Shown: positions 43,475-57,475 of the stretch, one piece after another
Layout: each line of letters starts with the position of its first letter
Position numbering within the stretch: the stretch's first letter is position 1
Assembly (NCBI RefSeq): GCF_000758325.1
Contig: NZ_CP009459.1
Coordinates: 1,302,001-1,366,000 of the forward strand
Source: Cedecea neteri
GTDB taxonomy: Bacteria > Pseudomonadota > Gammaproteobacteria > Enterobacterales > Enterobacteriaceae
Length of the DNA stretch: 64,000 nucleotides
Reading direction: 5' to 3'
Notes under the pieces: generated by a model
Told to the model about the DNA's origin: nothing
Seen by the model: the letters and a program-made list of their open reading frames with translations, nothing else
Databases searched by the model: none
Translations under genes and position numbers: made by a program

Positions 43475-44542
43475 ATGACTGAACTGAAGAACGATCGTTA
43501 CCTGCGCGCGCTGCAGCGCTTGCCGGTAGATGTCACCCCGGTGTGGATGATGCGCCAGGCAGGGCGTTATTTACCGGAATATAAGGCGACGCGCGCTCAG
43601 GCGGGTGACTTTATGTCGCTGTGCAAAAATGCCGAGCTGGCCTGCGAAGTTACCCTGCAACCGCTGCGCCGTTATGCGCTGGATGCGGCGATCCTCTTCT
43701 CGGACATTCTGACCATCCCGGATGCGATGGGGCTTGGGCTGTACTTTGAAGCCGGGGAAGGCCCGCGCTTTAGCTCCCCGATTCAAAGCCTGGCCGACGT
43801 TCAAAAGCTGCCGATTCCCGATCCGGAGGGCGAGCTGGCATACGTGATGAACGCGGTGCGCACCATTCGCCGTGAACTGAAGGGCGAAGTGCCGCTGATT
43901 GGCTTCTCCGGCAGTCCGTGGACGCTGGCCACTTATATGGTGGAAGGCGGCAGCAGCAAAGCCTTCACCGTGATCAAGAAAATGATGTTTGCCGATCCGA
44001 AAGCACTGCACCTGCTGCTGGATAAGTTGGCGCAGAGCGTGACGCTGTACCTGAACGCGCAAATCCGCGCGGGTGCGCAGTCGGTGATGATCTTTGATAC
44101 CTGGGGCGGCGTGCTGAGCGGCCGTGATTACAAAGAATTCTCGCTCTACTACATGCACAAAATCGTCGATGGCCTGCTGCGTGAAAACGATGGCCGCCGT
44201 GTGCCGGTGACGCTGTTCACCAAAGGCGGCGGGCAGTGGCTTGAAGCGATGGCGGAAACCGGCTGTGACGCGCTGGGCCTCGACTGGACAACGGACATCG
44301 CAGATGCTCGCCGTCGCGTAGGCCATAAAGTCGCGCTGCAGGGCAACATGGACCCTTCCATGCTTTACGCTCAGCCTGCACGCATTGAAGAAGAAGTTGC
44401 TACGATCCTGGCTGGTTTCGGGCAGGGAGAAGGGCACGTCTTCAACCTTGGGCATGGTATTCACCAGGACGTTCCGCCAGAGCATGCTGGCGTCTTTGTG
44501 GAAGCAGTACATCGCCTGTCCGCGCAATACCACCAGGCTTAA
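43475..44542 (+). CDS. hemE: Uroporphyrinogen decarboxylase
   Basis: HemE decarboxylates uroporphyrinogen III to coproporphyrinogen III in haem synthesis. 355 residues (354 in E. coli) from ATG 43475, which has AAAGGAAAGG upstream; a longer frame overlapping nudC is not needed. The signature [15 protein letters not shown] and [13 protein letters not shown] are intact, as are the [13 protein letters not shown] aspartate region and [10 protein letters not shown]. It is followed after 11 bases by nfi. Confidence 0.97.
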   Translation: MTELKNDRYLRALQRLPVDVTPVWMMRQAGRYLPEYKATRAQAGDFMSLCKNAELACEVTLQPLRRYALDAAILFSDILTIPDAMGLGLYFEAGEGPRFSSPIQSLADVQKLPIPDPEGELAYVMNAVRTIRRELKGEVPLIGFSGSPWTLATYMVEGGSSKAFTVIKKMMFADPKALHLLLDKLAQSVTLYLNAQIRAGAQSVMIFDTWGGVLSGRDYKEFSLYYMHKIVDGLLRENDGRRVPVTLFTKGGGQWLEAMAETGCDALGLDWTTDIADARRRVGHKVALQGNMDPSMLYAQPARIEEEVATILAGFGQGEGHVFNLGHGIHQDVPPEHAGVFVEAVHRLSAQYHQA

Positions 44543-44553
44543 GGTAGCAAGAG

Positions 44554-45225
44554 ATGGATCTCACCTTACTGCGAGAGCAACAGCTGGATCTGGCCTCAAA
44601 GGTGATCCATGAGGATCGTCTTGAGCAGGATCCACCTCGGTTGATCGCCGGGGCCGATGTGGGGTTTGAACAAGGCGGAGACGTCACCCGCGCGGCCATC
44701 GTTTTGTTGAGTTATCCATCTCTTGAGTTGGTTGAATATCAGGTGGCAAGAATTGCCACCACCATGCCTTATATCCCCGGTTTTTTATCCTTCCGCGAAT
44801 ATCCCGCGCTGCTTGAGGCGTGGGGCATGCTGTCGCAAAAACCCGATTTAGTGTTTGTGGATGGCCACGGCATCTCCCATCCCCGTCGTCTGGGCGTTGC
44901 CAGCCATTTTGGCCTGCTGGTGGACGTACCGACGATTGGCGTGGCGAAAAAGCGGCTGTGCGGGAAGTTTGAACCGTTGGGGGAAGAACCCGGCGCTCGT
45001 GCGCCGTTGATGGACAAGGGCGAGCAACTGGCGTGGGTCTGGCGCAGTAAAAAACGCTGTAATCCTTTGTTTATTTCTACCGGACACCGCGTAAGCCTCG
45101 ACGGAGCGTTAGCCTGGGTGGAGCGCTGCATGGGTGGCTACCGTTTACCGGAGCCAACCCGTTGGGCCGATGCCGTTGCCTCCGGGCGCCCGGCTTTTAA
45201 GCGCCTGCAAGCAATCGGCAGGTGA
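44554..45225 (+). CDS. nfi: Endonuclease V
   Basis: Endonuclease V nicks DNA one base beyond deaminated adenine (inosine). 223 residues, as in E. coli. Metal ligands are in [11 protein letters not shown] (Asp), FLSFREYP (Glu) and [14 protein letters not shown] (Asp); the wedge PYIPGFLS precedes the second. It is probably cotranscribed with hemE. Confidence 0.96.
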   Translation: MDLTLLREQQLDLASKVIHEDRLEQDPPRLIAGADVGFEQGGDVTRAAIVLLSYPSLELVEYQVARIATTMPYIPGFLSFREYPALLEAWGMLSQKPDLVFVDGHGISHPRRLGVASHFGLLVDVPTIGVAKKRLCGKFEPLGEEPGARAPLMDKGEQLAWVWRSKKRCNPLFISTGHRVSLDGALAWVERCMGGYRLPEPTRWADAVASGRPAFKRLQAIGR

Positions 45226-45268
45226 TTCAGGTAAACTGCCGCTAATTTTCCGTCTTTGAGACACCGTC

Positions 45269-45859
45269 ATGTTACAGAACCCTATTCATTTACGCCTGGA
45301 GAAGCTGGAAAGCTGGCAGCACGTCACCTTTATGGCTTCTTTGTGCGAGCGTATGTACCCGAACTACGCCATGTTTTGCCAGCAAACCGGCTTTGGCGAT
45401 CCCCAGCTTTATCGCAAGATCCTTGACCTGGTTTGGGAAACCCAAACGGTGAAAGATGCCAAAGTGAACTTTGATAGTCAGTTAGAGAAACTTGAAGAGG
45501 CAATTCCTGCGGCTGACGACTATGATATTTACGGTGTCTATCCGGCGATTGACGCGTGCGTGGCGTTGAGTGAGCTTATTCACTCCCGTCTCTCGGGTGA
45601 AACGCTGGAGCACGCAATCGAAGTCAGTAAATGTTCAATCACTTCGGTGGCGATGCTGGAAATGACTCAGGCCGGTCGTGAAATGACCGACGAGGAGTTG
45701 AGAGCAAACCCGGCGGTAGAAGAAGAATGGGACATTCAGTGGGAGATTTTCCGGCTGCTGGCGGACTGCGAAGAACGCGATATTGAGCTCATTAAAGGGC
45801 TTCGTGCTGACCTCCGTGAGGCCAGTATCAGTAATATCGGTATAAATTTGCAGCAGTAA
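45269..45859 (+). CDS. yjaG: DUF416 family protein YjaG
   Basis: 196 residues, same length and position as E. coli YjaG between nfi and hupA. Mostly helical and acidic, with no membrane segment or signal peptide. The function is not established. Start ATG 45269 follows TTGAGACACCGTC. Confidence 0.93.
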   Translation: MLQNPIHLRLEKLESWQHVTFMASLCERMYPNYAMFCQQTGFGDPQLYRKILDLVWETQTVKDAKVNFDSQLEKLEEAIPAADDYDIYGVYPAIDACVALSELIHSRLSGETLEHAIEVSKCSITSVAMLEMTQAGREMTDEELRANPAVEEEWDIQWEIFRLLADCEERDIELIKGLRADLREASISNIGINLQQ

Positions 45860-46045
45860 GACAGTAAAACGTGACATACAGTCTGATTTGTCCTCCCTGG
45901 AGGCTTCCAATTAACCCCCCGTCTGGTCTACATTTGTGGGGCGAATAAAAGTGGCTATCGGTGCGTGTATGCAGGAGAGTGCTTTTTAGGCATTTCCGTC
46001 GCACTCGATGCTTAGCAAGCGATAAACACATTGTAAGGATAACTT

Positions 46046-46318
46046 ATGAACAAGACTCAACTGATTGATGTAATTGCTGACAAGGCTGACCTGTCTAAAG
46101 CACAGGCTAAAGCTGCTCTGGAATCCACTCTGGCTGCAATTACTGAGTCTCTGAAAGAAGGTGATGCTGTACAACTGGTTGGTTTCGGTACCTTCAAAGT
46201 GAACCACCGTGCTGAGCGCACTGGCCGCAACCCGCAGACCGGTAAAGAAATCAAAATTGCTGCTGCTAACGTGCCGGCATTTGTTTCTGGTAAAGCACTG
46301 AAAGACGCGGTTAAGTAA
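46046..46318 (+). CDS. hupA: DNA-binding protein HU-alpha
   Basis: HU is an abundant nucleoid protein that bends DNA. 90 residues: [16 protein letters not shown] at the N-terminus, and the DNA-binding arm region [20 protein letters not shown] with the intercalating proline. Strong codon bias and TAAGGATAACTT ribosome site fit high expression. A short hairpin after the stop lies inside the next reading frame. Confidence 0.98.
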   Translation: MNKTQLIDVIADKADLSKAQAKAALESTLAAITESLKEGDAVQLVGFGTFKVNHRAERTGRNPQTGKEIKIAAANVPAFVSGKALKDAVK

Positions 46319-46326
46319 GTTAACGC

Positions 46327-47025
46327 GTGTCAGTGAACAGTTTTAACAGAGGGGCGTTTACGCCCCTTTTGTCCGTCTGGCGTCCGCTACTGGCGCTGGC
46401 GGGTGTACTGGCGCTCACGGCATGCAGCAGTAACAAACTCCCTCCCTTTACCGCTACCGGCTATGTTGCCGACCAGGGCGTGGTGCGCATCTGGCGAAAA
46501 GACAACGCCGATGAATCCACCCATATCCTTACTGCATTTAGCCCGTGGCAGCACGGCGCCACCACCACCGGTGAATACCGCTGGCAGGGTGACAAACTGA
46601 CGTTCATCGAACTCAATATTCAGGGCAAGCAGCCGGAGCATGTCAAAGTCCGCTTTGACGACCACGGCGACCTGAGCTTTATGCAGAGGGAAGTGAATAG
46701 TCAGAAGCAGCAGCTTTCTAACGATCAGGTGGCTTTGTACCAGTTCAACGCCAATCGTATTCGTGAGACCAGTGAAGCGCTTCGCATCGGTCACGTTGTG
46801 CTGCGCCAGGGGCGCTGGCACCAGAACGGCACGGTAACGACCTGCGAAGGCGAAACGTTATCGCCAAAGCTTGATAGCGCCTCCCTGAGCCATATAGCGC
46901 GCCGTCAGAGCAACTCATCCCTTGACGTCAGCATTGCCTGGCTGGAAGCCCCGGAAGGTTCACAGCTGCTGCTGGTGGCGAACCAGAACTTCTGCAGCTG
47001 GCAGCCTAAGCCTGGCGATTTCTAG
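46327..47025 (+). CDS. yjaH: Putative lipoprotein YjaH (DUF1481)
   Basis: 232 residues, matching E. coli YjaH (DUF1481). A hydrophobic segment RPLLALAGVLALTACSS ends in a lipobox (LTAC), so it is probably a lipoprotein. The function is not known. The start is uncertain: GTG 46327 or GTG 46333, both lacking a clear ribosome site, and the first 15 codons contain the hupA terminator hairpin. In E. coli zraP-zraSR follow; here purD follows directly in the opposite direction. Confidence 0.88.
   Translation: MSVNSFNRGAFTPLLSVWRPLLALAGVLALTACSSNKLPPFTATGYVADQGVVRIWRKDNADESTHILTAFSPWQHGATTTGEYRWQGDKLTFIELNIQGKQPEHVKVRFDDHGDLSFMQREVNSQKQQLSNDQVALYQFNANRIRETSEALRIGHVVLRQGRWHQNGTVTTCEGETLSPKLDSASLSHIARRQSNSSLDVSIAWLEAPEGSQLLLVANQNFCSWQPKPGDF
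46350..46370 (+). terminator. hupA terminator inside the yjaH reading frame
   Basis: AGGGGCG (46350-46356) pairs with CGCCCCT (46361-46367) around TTTA, followed by TTT (TTTT in total). It lies in codons ~8-15 of yjaH. Confidence 0.7.
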
Positions 47026-47028
47026 GTA

Positions 47029-47053
47029 TAAAAAAACCGCCACGCGGGCGGTT
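47029..47053 (-). terminator. Terminator after purHD
   Basis: AACCGCC (47035-47041) pairs with GGCGGTT (47047-47053); the flanking A-run is a U-run for leftward transcripts. It may also slow transcripts from yjaH. Confidence 0.85.
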
Positions 47054-47071
47054 TAGTGTGTGCTGTCGAGA

Positions 47072-48364
47072 TTACTTCGCGTTTTCACGCGCAATAGCGC
47101 GATAACCGATATCCGAGCGGCTGAAACTGCCCTCCCAGTGAATCTCTTTTTTCAGCTCCAGCGCGCGCTGTTGCGCTTTGGCAACCGTTTCGCCCAATGC
47201 AGTCACGCATAATACGCGCCCGCCGTTGGTGAGTACGCGGTCATCTTCGCTGAGCTTAGTCCCAGCGTGGAACACCTTGCCGTCGGCCACTTCTTCCAGC
47301 GGCAGACCATGGATAACGTCGCCGTTGCGATAATCGGCCGGATAACCACCCGCCGCCAGCACGATGCCCAGAGCCGGACGTTCGTCCCACTTAGAGTCTT
47401 TCTCATCCAGCTTGCCGTCGCAGGCCGCGAGGCACAGCTCAACCAGATCTGACTGCATACGCAGCATGATGGGCTGAGTTTCCGGATCGCCGAAGCGGCA
47501 GTTGAACTCAATCACCTTCGGGTTACCCTGCTTGTCGATCATCAACCCGGCATACAGGAAGCCCGTGTAGGTGTTCCCTTCGGCAGCCATACCGCGCACG
47601 GTCGGCCAAATCACGCGTTCCATGGTGCGCTGATGCACTTCGTCAGTCACAACCGGAGCGGGGGAGTAAGCGCCCATACCGCCGGTGTTCGGGCCAGTAT
47701 CGCCATCGCCAACGCGTTTATGATCCTGGCTGGTGGCCATCGGCAGAACGTGCTCGCCATCTACCATCACAATAAAGCTGGCTTCTTCGCCGTCGAGGAA
47801 CTCTTCAATAACAATGCGGTGGCCCGCATCGCCAAACGCGTTCCCGGCCAGCATGTCATTGACGGCAGCTTCTGCTTCTTCCAGCGTCATTGCGACAATA
47901 ACGCCTTTACCCGCAGCAAGGCCGTCGGCCTTAATCACGATAGGCGCGCCTTTCTCGCGCAGATAAGCCAGCGCAGGCTCAACTTCGGTAAAGTTTTGGT
48001 ATTCTGCCGTTGGGATATTGTGGCGGGCCAGGAAGTCTTTGGTAAAAGCCTTCGAGCCTTCCAGCTGTGCAGCCCCTTCGGTAGGCCCGAAGATTTTCAG
48101 GCCAGCGGCGCGGAAGGCATTCACTACGCCAATAACCAGCGGCGCTTCCGGGCCGACGATGGTTAAGTCGATTTTTTCATTCTGCGCAAAACTCAGCAGA
48201 GCTGGAATGTCTGTCGCGCTGATAGCAACGTTCTGCAGCGCTGGCTCCAGCGCGGTGCCCGCGTTACCTGGCGCAACAAATACAGTACGTACTAAAGGAG
48301 ACTGAGCCGCTTTCCAGGCCAGCGCGTGTTCGCGCCCGCCGTTGCCAATAACTAAAACTTTCAT
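47072..48364 (-). CDS. purD: Phosphoribosylamine-glycine ligase
   Basis: PurD makes glycinamide ribonucleotide from phosphoribosylamine, glycine and ATP. 430 residues (429 in E. coli). ATP-grasp enzyme: GNGGREHALAWK at the N-terminus, IVIKADGLAAGKGV as ATP-binding loop and EFNCRFGDPETQ near the active site. It follows purH after 18 bases as the second gene of the purHD operon. Confidence 0.97.
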   Translation of the reverse strand: MKVLVIGNGGREHALAWKAAQSPLVRTVFVAPGNAGTALEPALQNVAISATDIPALLSFAQNEKIDLTIVGPEAPLVIGVVNAFRAAGLKIFGPTEGAAQLEGSKAFTKDFLARHNIPTAEYQNFTEVEPALAYLREKGAPIVIKADGLAAGKGVIVAMTLEEAEAAVNDMLAGNAFGDAGHRIVIEEFLDGEEASFIVMVDGEHVLPMATSQDHKRVGDGDTGPNTGGMGAYSPAPVVTDEVHQRTMERVIWPTVRGMAAEGNTYTGFLYAGLMIDKQGNPKVIEFNCRFGDPETQPIMLRMQSDLVELCLAACDGKLDEKDSKWDERPALGIVLAAGGYPADYRNGDVIHGLPLEEVADGKVFHAGTKLSEDDRVLTNGGRVLCVTALGETVAKAQQRALELKKEIHWEGSFSRSDIGYRAIARENAK

Positions 48365-48382
48365 CTATAAACGCTCCGGTAA

Positions 48383-49972
48383 TTAATGGCGGAAGTGGCG
48401 CATGTTGGTGAAGATCATCGCGATCCCATGCTCGTCGGCGGCGGCAATGACTTCATCATCACGAATAGAACCGCCCGGCTGGATAACGCAGCTCACGCCA
48501 GCTTCGGCTGCCGCATCAATGCCATCGCGGAACGGGAAGAAGGCATCGGAGGCCATGGCAGAACCTTTTACTTCCAGGCCTTCATCGCTGGCTTTGATAC
48601 CAGCAATTTTGGCGGAATAGACCCGGCTCATCTGGCCTGCGCCTATGCCGATGGTCATATTGTCACGGGCATAAACGATGGCGTTGGATTTCACGAACTT
48701 CGCCACTTTCCAGCAGAACAACGCGTCATGCAGTTCTTGCTCGGTCGGCTGACGTTTTGTGACTACACGCAGATCGCCTGCGGTTACCATACCTAAATCA
48801 CGATCCTGAACCAGCAGGCCGCCATTGACGCGTTTGAAATCGAGGCCTGCCGTGCGCTTCTGCCATTGGCCGCAAACCAGGACGCGAACGTTCTGTTTGG
48901 CCGCGGTGATCTTCAGCGCTTCTTCGCTAGCGGAAGGGGCGATAATAACCTCGACGAACTGACGGGAAATAATGGCCTGTGCGGTTTCTGCATCCAGCTC
49001 ACGGTTGAAAGCGATGATGCCGCCGAAGGCAGAGGTTGGATCGGTTTTATAAGCCAGGTTGTAGGCTTCGAGAACGGAACCGCTGACGGCCACGCCACAA
49101 GGGTTGGCGTGTTTAACGATAACGCAGGCCGGTTCGTCGAACTCTTTCACGCATTCCAGTGCCGCATCGGTATCCGCGATGTTGTTATAGGAGAGCGCTT
49201 TGCCCTGAACCTGGGTCGCGGTTGCCACGGATGCTTCTTTAATTTCTTCTTCTATATAGAAGGCGGCCTGCTGGTGGCTGTTTTCGCCATAACGCATATC
49301 CTGCTTCTTAATGAAGTTCAGGTTCAGCGTGCGTGGGAAGCGCCCTGCAGGATCTTTACTTTCGCCGTGATAGGCCGGGACCAGGCTACCGAAGTAGTTA
49401 GCGATCATGCTGTCGTATGCGGCAGTATGTTCGAAAGCTTTGATCGCCAGATCGAAGCGGGTTTCCAGCGTCAGGGATCCTTCGTTAGAGTCCAGCTCGG
49501 CAACGATCGCCTGGTAGTCGCTGCTCTTTACTACGATCGCCACATCTTTATGGTTCTTGGCTGCGGAGCGAACCATGGTTGGGCCGCCGATGTCGATGTT
49601 CTCAACGGCATCTTCTAAAGAGCAGCCTTCGCGGGCAACGGTCTGGGCAAACGGATAAAGGTTAACGACGACCATATCAATAGGAGAGATGGCGTGCTCC
49701 GCCATGATGGCATCGTCCTGGCCGCGACGGCCCAGAATGCCGCCGTGAACTTTCGGGTGCAGCGTTTTGACGCGTCCGTCCATCATCTCCGGGAAACCGG
49801 TGTAGTCGGAGACTTCGGTTACCGGCAGGTTTGCTTCTGCCAGCAGGCGGGCGGTTCCGCCGGTGGACAGCAGCTCCACTCCACGTTGGGAGAGGGCCTG
49901 AGCGAATTCGACGATACCGGCTTTGTCAGAAACACTGAGCAGTGCGCGGCGTACAGGACGACGTTGTGACAT
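48383..49972 (-). CDS. purH: Bifunctional AICAR transformylase / IMP cyclohydrolase
   Basis: PurH performs the last two steps of IMP synthesis. 529 residues, equal to E. coli. The N-terminal cyclohydrolase domain (1-~195) begins with [12 protein letters not shown] and has STGGTARLL; the C-terminal transformylase domain has the catalytic Lys-His pair in [13 protein letters not shown] PurR operator lies 164 bases upstream, behind a structured leader. Confidence 0.98.
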   Translation of the reverse strand: MSQRRPVRRALLSVSDKAGIVEFAQALSQRGVELLSTGGTARLLAEANLPVTEVSDYTGFPEMMDGRVKTLHPKVHGGILGRRGQDDAIMAEHAISPIDMVVVNLYPFAQTVAREGCSLEDAVENIDIGGPTMVRSAAKNHKDVAIVVKSSDYQAIVAELDSNEGSLTLETRFDLAIKAFEHTAAYDSMIANYFGSLVPAYHGESKDPAGRFPRTLNLNFIKKQDMRYGENSHQQAAFYIEEEIKEASVATATQVQGKALSYNNIADTDAALECVKEFDEPACVIVKHANPCGVAVSGSVLEAYNLAYKTDPTSAFGGIIAFNRELDAETAQAIISRQFVEVIIAPSASEEALKITAAKQNVRVLVCGQWQKRTAGLDFKRVNGGLLVQDRDLGMVTAGDLRVVTKRQPTEQELHDALFCWKVAKFVKSNAIVYARDNMTIGIGAGQMSRVYSAKIAGIKASDEGLEVKGSAMASDAFFPFRDGIDAAAEAGVSCVIQPGGSIRDDEVIAAADEHGIAMIFTNMRHFRH

Positions 49973-50008
49973 GGTTTTATCCCTTGGCTTTGGTTCGCAT
50001 ATAGAAGA

Positions 50009-50109
50009 GCGTTAGCTGAATTTTAGTCTTCACCTTAGTTCTGGCGGCGCAGAAAAGGGAAATTAAGGAAAAGAAGAGACGAAAACTCAGCTAACGCCCC
50101 CATCGGGGG
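50009..50109 (-). promoter_or_regulatory. Long inverted repeat in the purHD leader
   Basis: GCGTTAGCTGAATTTT (50009-50024) and AAAACTCAGCTAACGC (50082-50097) can form, in the purH mRNA, a stem of 16 pairs with one G-U pair, enclosing 57 bases. A second hairpin CCCCC-GAT-GGGGG (50097-50109) directly precedes it. No U-run follows, so it is not an ordinary terminator. Role unknown. Confidence 0.7.
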
Positions 50110-50129
50110 TGTCCATTTTATCGCGGTGC

Positions 50130-50151
50130 ATTGTAGCGAAAACGTTTGCGT
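50130..50151 (-). promoter_or_regulatory. PurR operator and -10 element of purHD
   Basis: Read leftward, ACGCAAACGTTTTCGC (50151-50136) matches the PurR consensus, followed immediately by the -10 element TACAAT (50135-50130). Bound PurR with hypoxanthine or guanine would cover the promoter. Confidence 0.9.
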
Positions 50152-50268
50152 CACGCTCGCGAATTTTAAGTTCAAATCCGGATTGTGGATAAGTCTGTGT
50201 GCAAAAGGGTATAAGGCGGGGTTTTGCTGTGGAATGCAGCAGTCAGTCATTTTTCTGTCATTTTAGTG

Positions 50269-50405
50269 TTGCAGCGCCGGGAGAACTCCCTATAATGCGC
50301 CTCCATCGACACGGAACATGTGAACAACATCACAGAGTAACGGCGGCGATGAGAGTTAAAAATCCTGAAATTAAGGGTTGACTCTGAAAGAGGAAAGCGT
50401 ATTAT
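50269..50405 (+). promoter_or_regulatory. rRNA operon promoters P1 and P2 (second operon)
   Basis: P1: TTGCAG (50269-50274), 16 bases, TATAAT (50291-50296), then GCGCCTCC as in the first operon. P2: TTGACT (50378-50383), 16 bases, TATTAT (50400-50405). Confidence 0.92.
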
Positions 50406-50444
50406 ACGCCACCTCGAGTTAGCAAGCGAAAGCGACTGACTCAC

Positions 50445-50456
50445 TGCTCTTTAACA
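50445..50456 (+). promoter_or_regulatory. rRNA antitermination boxA (leader, second operon)
   Basis: TGCTCTTTAACA, same as in the first operon. Confidence 0.9.
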
Positions 50457-50590
50457 ATTTATCAGACAATCTGTGTGGGCACTCGCAGGATTGATATCTA
50501 AGCATCTTCGGATGCAAACAAATATCAAGTCTTGAAGAGTGACTACTGATTTTATAAACAGTTTTAATTCTTTGAGCATCAAACACTTTT

Positions 50591-52130
<1,540 letters not shown>

Positions 52131-52215
52131 CCTAATAGATACAACCCGCGTAGTGCTCACACAGATTGTCTGATAGATGTAGAGAAGCAAGGCGTCTTGC
52201 GATTGAGACTTCAGT

Positions 52216-52291
52216 GTCCCCTTCGTCTAGAGGCCCAGGACACCGCCCTTTCACGGCGGTAACAGGGGTTCGAATCCCCTAGGGGACGCCA
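52216..52291 (+). tRNA. gltV: tRNA-Glu (anticodon TTC)
   Basis: 76 bases, GTCCCCTTCGTCTAG to GGGGACGCCA; anticodon loop CTTTCAC. The only spacer tRNA, as in E. coli rrnE. Confidence 0.98.
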
Positions 52292-52366
52292 CTTGCTGGT
52301 ATGTAAGTGAAAGTTGCGTGCCGTTATATCTCAAAGCTGACTTGAAAGAGTCATGTTTGAGATATT

Positions 52367-52378
52367 TGCTCTTTAACA
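52367..52378 (+). promoter_or_regulatory. boxA in 16S-23S spacer (second operon)
   Basis: TGCTCTTTAACA before 23S; from here to the end of 5S the two operons are almost identical. Confidence 0.88.
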
Positions 52379-52503
52379 ATCCGGAACAAGCTGAAAATTG
52401 AAACGACATGTCGTCTCATTCTTCCGTAATAAAGAATGAGGTTAAGACATGTTCGAGTCTCTCAAATTTTCATAATCTGAAGCGAAACATCTTCGGGTTG
52501 TGA

Positions 52504-55409
<2,906 letters not shown>

Positions 55410-55500
55410 ACAACACCGAAGGTGTTTTAGAGAGATTTTCAGCTTAGTTCAGGATTAGATTGATGGTTATGCGCGAGCATAGCGGTCAATAAACAGAATT

Positions 55501-55620
55501 TGCCTGGCGGCCGTAGCGCGGTGGTCCCACCTGACCCCATGCCGAACTCAGAAGTGAAACGCCGTAGCGCCGATGGTAGTGTGGGGTCTCCCCATGCGAG
55601 AGTAGGGAACTGCCAGGCAT
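55501..55620 (+). rRNA. rrf: 5S ribosomal RNA (second operon)
   Basis: 120 bases, identical to the first copy as read. The spacer before it has one extra A relative to the first operon. Confidence 0.98.
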
Positions 55621-55633
55621 CAAATTAAGCATT

Positions 55634-55662
55634 AACCCCGACCGAAAGGCCGGGGTTTTTTG
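55634..55662 (+). terminator. First terminator after 5S (second operon)
   Basis: AACCCCG (55634-55640) pairs with CGGGGTT (55651-55657), apex GAAA, then six T. Confidence 0.9.
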
Positions 55663-55848
55663 TTTATCTGGTATCAGGAAATTCTCTGCACGAGCATAGG
55701 CATGCGACAAAAGTGTCGGGAACACTTTTGAACGCCGCTCGCGGCGGCCCCGGAGGGGCGAGTATCAGGACGATACGAGTATTGTAGGGAACTGCCAGGC
55801 ATCAAATAAAAGCGAAAGGCTCAGTCGAAAGACTGAGCCTTTTGTTTT
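55663..55848 (+). repeat. Second terminator module: linker, 5S tail remnant, T1-like terminator
   Basis: Near-identical to 15389-15568. Hairpin CAAAAGTGT/ACACTTTTG (55708-55730), GC-rich hairpin, 5S tail copy GTAGGGAACTGCCAGGCAT (55784-55802), then AGGCTCAGTC-GAAA-GACTGAGCCT (55817-55840) and T-run. The terminator is the counterpart of E. coli rrnB T1. Confidence 0.88.
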
Positions 55849-56086
55849 ATCTGCTGTTTGTCGGTGAGCGCTCTTCTGAGGAGGACAAGAATCATTAGTA
55901 ATGATTTTGAACGCCGCGTGCGGCGGCCCCGGAGGGGTGAGTATCAGGATGATACGAATACAAAATCGTCTGGAACGATTTTGCACAGCCTTAGGCTGCC
56001 CGCAGGGTGAGGGGCAGGACAGCCCGGCATACAACTGCCAGGCATCAAATTAAGCATTAACCCCGACCGAAAGGACGGGGTTTTTT
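55849..56086 (+). repeat. Third terminator module: two variable hairpins, 5S tail remnant, terminator
   Basis: After TCTGCTGTTTGTCGGTGAGC come hairpin AATCATT/AATGATT inside CAAG...TTTTG (55886-55909), a GC-rich hairpin, hairpin CAAAATCGT/ACGATTTTG (55961-55983), a GGGCAGGAC segment, and the 5S tail copy AACTGCCAGGCAT (56033-56045). AACCCCG/CGGGGTT (56059-56082) with six T ends it. The layout parallels E. coli rrnB T1-T2. Confidence 0.85.
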
Positions 56087-56250
56087 GCTTTTTATACCCT
56101 TCATATTTTTATCTTTCTACGACAGAGCTATTCACTGCAATCTTGTATTCAATCCAGCGTAAGTCTCTTCTCTAAGTTATCACTCTTAAATGAAACATTT
56201 TCACCTTTTCGCTTCTGACTCGACATTGAACCATAAACTCGGTATCGTCA

Positions 56251-56282
56251 GGTGTCTGGATGTCTAAACGTTTAAACGTATG
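56251..56282 (+). promoter_or_regulatory. MetJ operator (four met boxes) upstream of metA
   Basis: Four head-to-tail 8-base units related to AGACGTCT: GGTGTCTG, GATGTCTA, AACGTTTA, AACGTATG. They end 18 bases before the metA ATG. MetJ with S-adenosylmethionine would repress. Confidence 0.82.
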
Positions 56283-56300
56283 CTTTGAGGATATAAGGTT

Positions 56301-57230
56301 ATGCCGATTCGGGTGCAGGACGAGCTACCAGCCGTCAATTTCCTGCGTGAAGAAAACGTCTTTGTGATGACGACATCGCGCGCCAGCAATCAGGAAATAC
56401 GTCCGTTAAAGGTACTGATCCTGAATCTGATGCCAAAGAAAATTGAGACGGAAAACCAGTTCCTGCGGCTGCTCTCCAACTCTCCACTGCAGGTGGATAT
56501 CCAGCTGCTGCGCATCGACAGCCGGGAGTCTCGCCATACGCCTGGCGAGCACCTCAATAACTTTTACTGCAATTTTGACGACATTAAACACGACAACTAC
56601 GACGGATTGATCGTCACCGGCGCTCCGCTCGGGCTGGTCGAATTTAATGATGTGGCTTACTGGCCGCAGATCCAGCAGGTGCTGGAATGGGCCAAAGATC
56701 ATGTCACCTCGACGCTGTTTGTCTGCTGGGCAGTTCAGGCCGCGTTGAATATTTTGTACGGTATTCCTAAACAAACCCGGGATGAAAAACTTTCCGGTGT
56801 CTACGAGCACAATGTTACCCAGCCCCATGCTTTGCTGACGCGCGGGTTCGATGATTCATTCCTGGCACCTCACTCTCGCTATGCTGATTTTCCTGCGCAG
56901 TTGATCCGCGACTACACCGATCTGGAGATCTTTGCTGAAACAGAACAGGGCGATGCCTACCTGTTTGGCAGCAGGGATAAGCGCATTGCGTTCGTGACCG
57001 GTCACCCGGAATATGATGCGCTGACGCTGTCCGGCGAGTACTTCCGCGATGTTGATGCTGGGCTCCAGCCAGAGGTGCCATATAACTATTTCCCGGGGGA
57101 CGATCCGGCGAAGAAACCTCACGCAACCTGGCGCAGTCATGGCAATTTACTGTTCACCAACTGGCTGAACTATTACGTCTACCAGATTACGCCATTCGAC
57201 CTTCGCCACATGAACCCGACGCTCGATTAA
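56301..57230 (+). CDS. metA: Homoserine O-succinyltransferase
   Basis: First committed step of methionine synthesis: homoserine plus succinyl-CoA gives O-succinylhomoserine. 309 residues, as in E. coli. Glutamine amidotransferase-like fold: catalytic cysteine in [11 protein letters not shown] (~142), catalytic histidine and glutamate in VTGHPEYD (~235-237). ATG follows GAGGATATAAGGTT. Regulated by MetJ from the adjacent boxes. Confidence 0.97.
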   Translation: MPIRVQDELPAVNFLREENVFVMTTSRASNQEIRPLKVLILNLMPKKIETENQFLRLLSNSPLQVDIQLLRIDSRESRHTPGEHLNNFYCNFDDIKHDNYDGLIVTGAPLGLVEFNDVAYWPQIQQVLEWAKDHVTSTLFVCWAVQAALNILYGIPKQTRDEKLSGVYEHNVTQPHALLTRGFDDSFLAPHSRYADFPAQLIRDYTDLEIFAETEQGDAYLFGSRDKRIAFVTGHPEYDALTLSGEYFRDVDAGLQPEVPYNYFPGDDPAKKPHATWRSHGNLLFTNWLNYYVYQITPFDLRHMNPTLD

Positions 57231-57250
57231 GCGTTTCAGCTTCCCATTCC

Positions 57251-57273
57251 AGGCGCCTTCGGCGCCTTTTTTC
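57251..57273 (+). terminator. Terminator after metA
   Basis: AGGCGCC (57251-57257), loop TTC, GGCGCCT (57261-57267), then TTTTTT in total. Confidence 0.92.
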
Positions 57274-57353
57274 TATTCTGAAAATCACTTCCCTCCTCGA
57301 ACAAACTTTAATCTCATAAATATCAACGTGATAAATCAATTTAAAATCAAAAA

Positions 57354-57368
57354 TGGAAATAGTTTTTG
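57354..57368 (+). promoter_or_regulatory. IclR operator upstream of aceBAK
   Basis: TGGAAATAGTTTTTG resembles the IclR box TGGAAATNATTTCCA and lies about 110 bases before aceB, where E. coli IclR binds. The right half is degenerate. Confidence 0.7.
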
Positions 57369-57475
57369 ATTTTAAAAAATCATCAAGTAGTCTTAATTCT
57401 GTTGCATGAAAACTGCACAGCCGTGCGCGATTCACTTTTGGCCGTCTCGACGGGATAAGACGAAGGAGTAACCGA

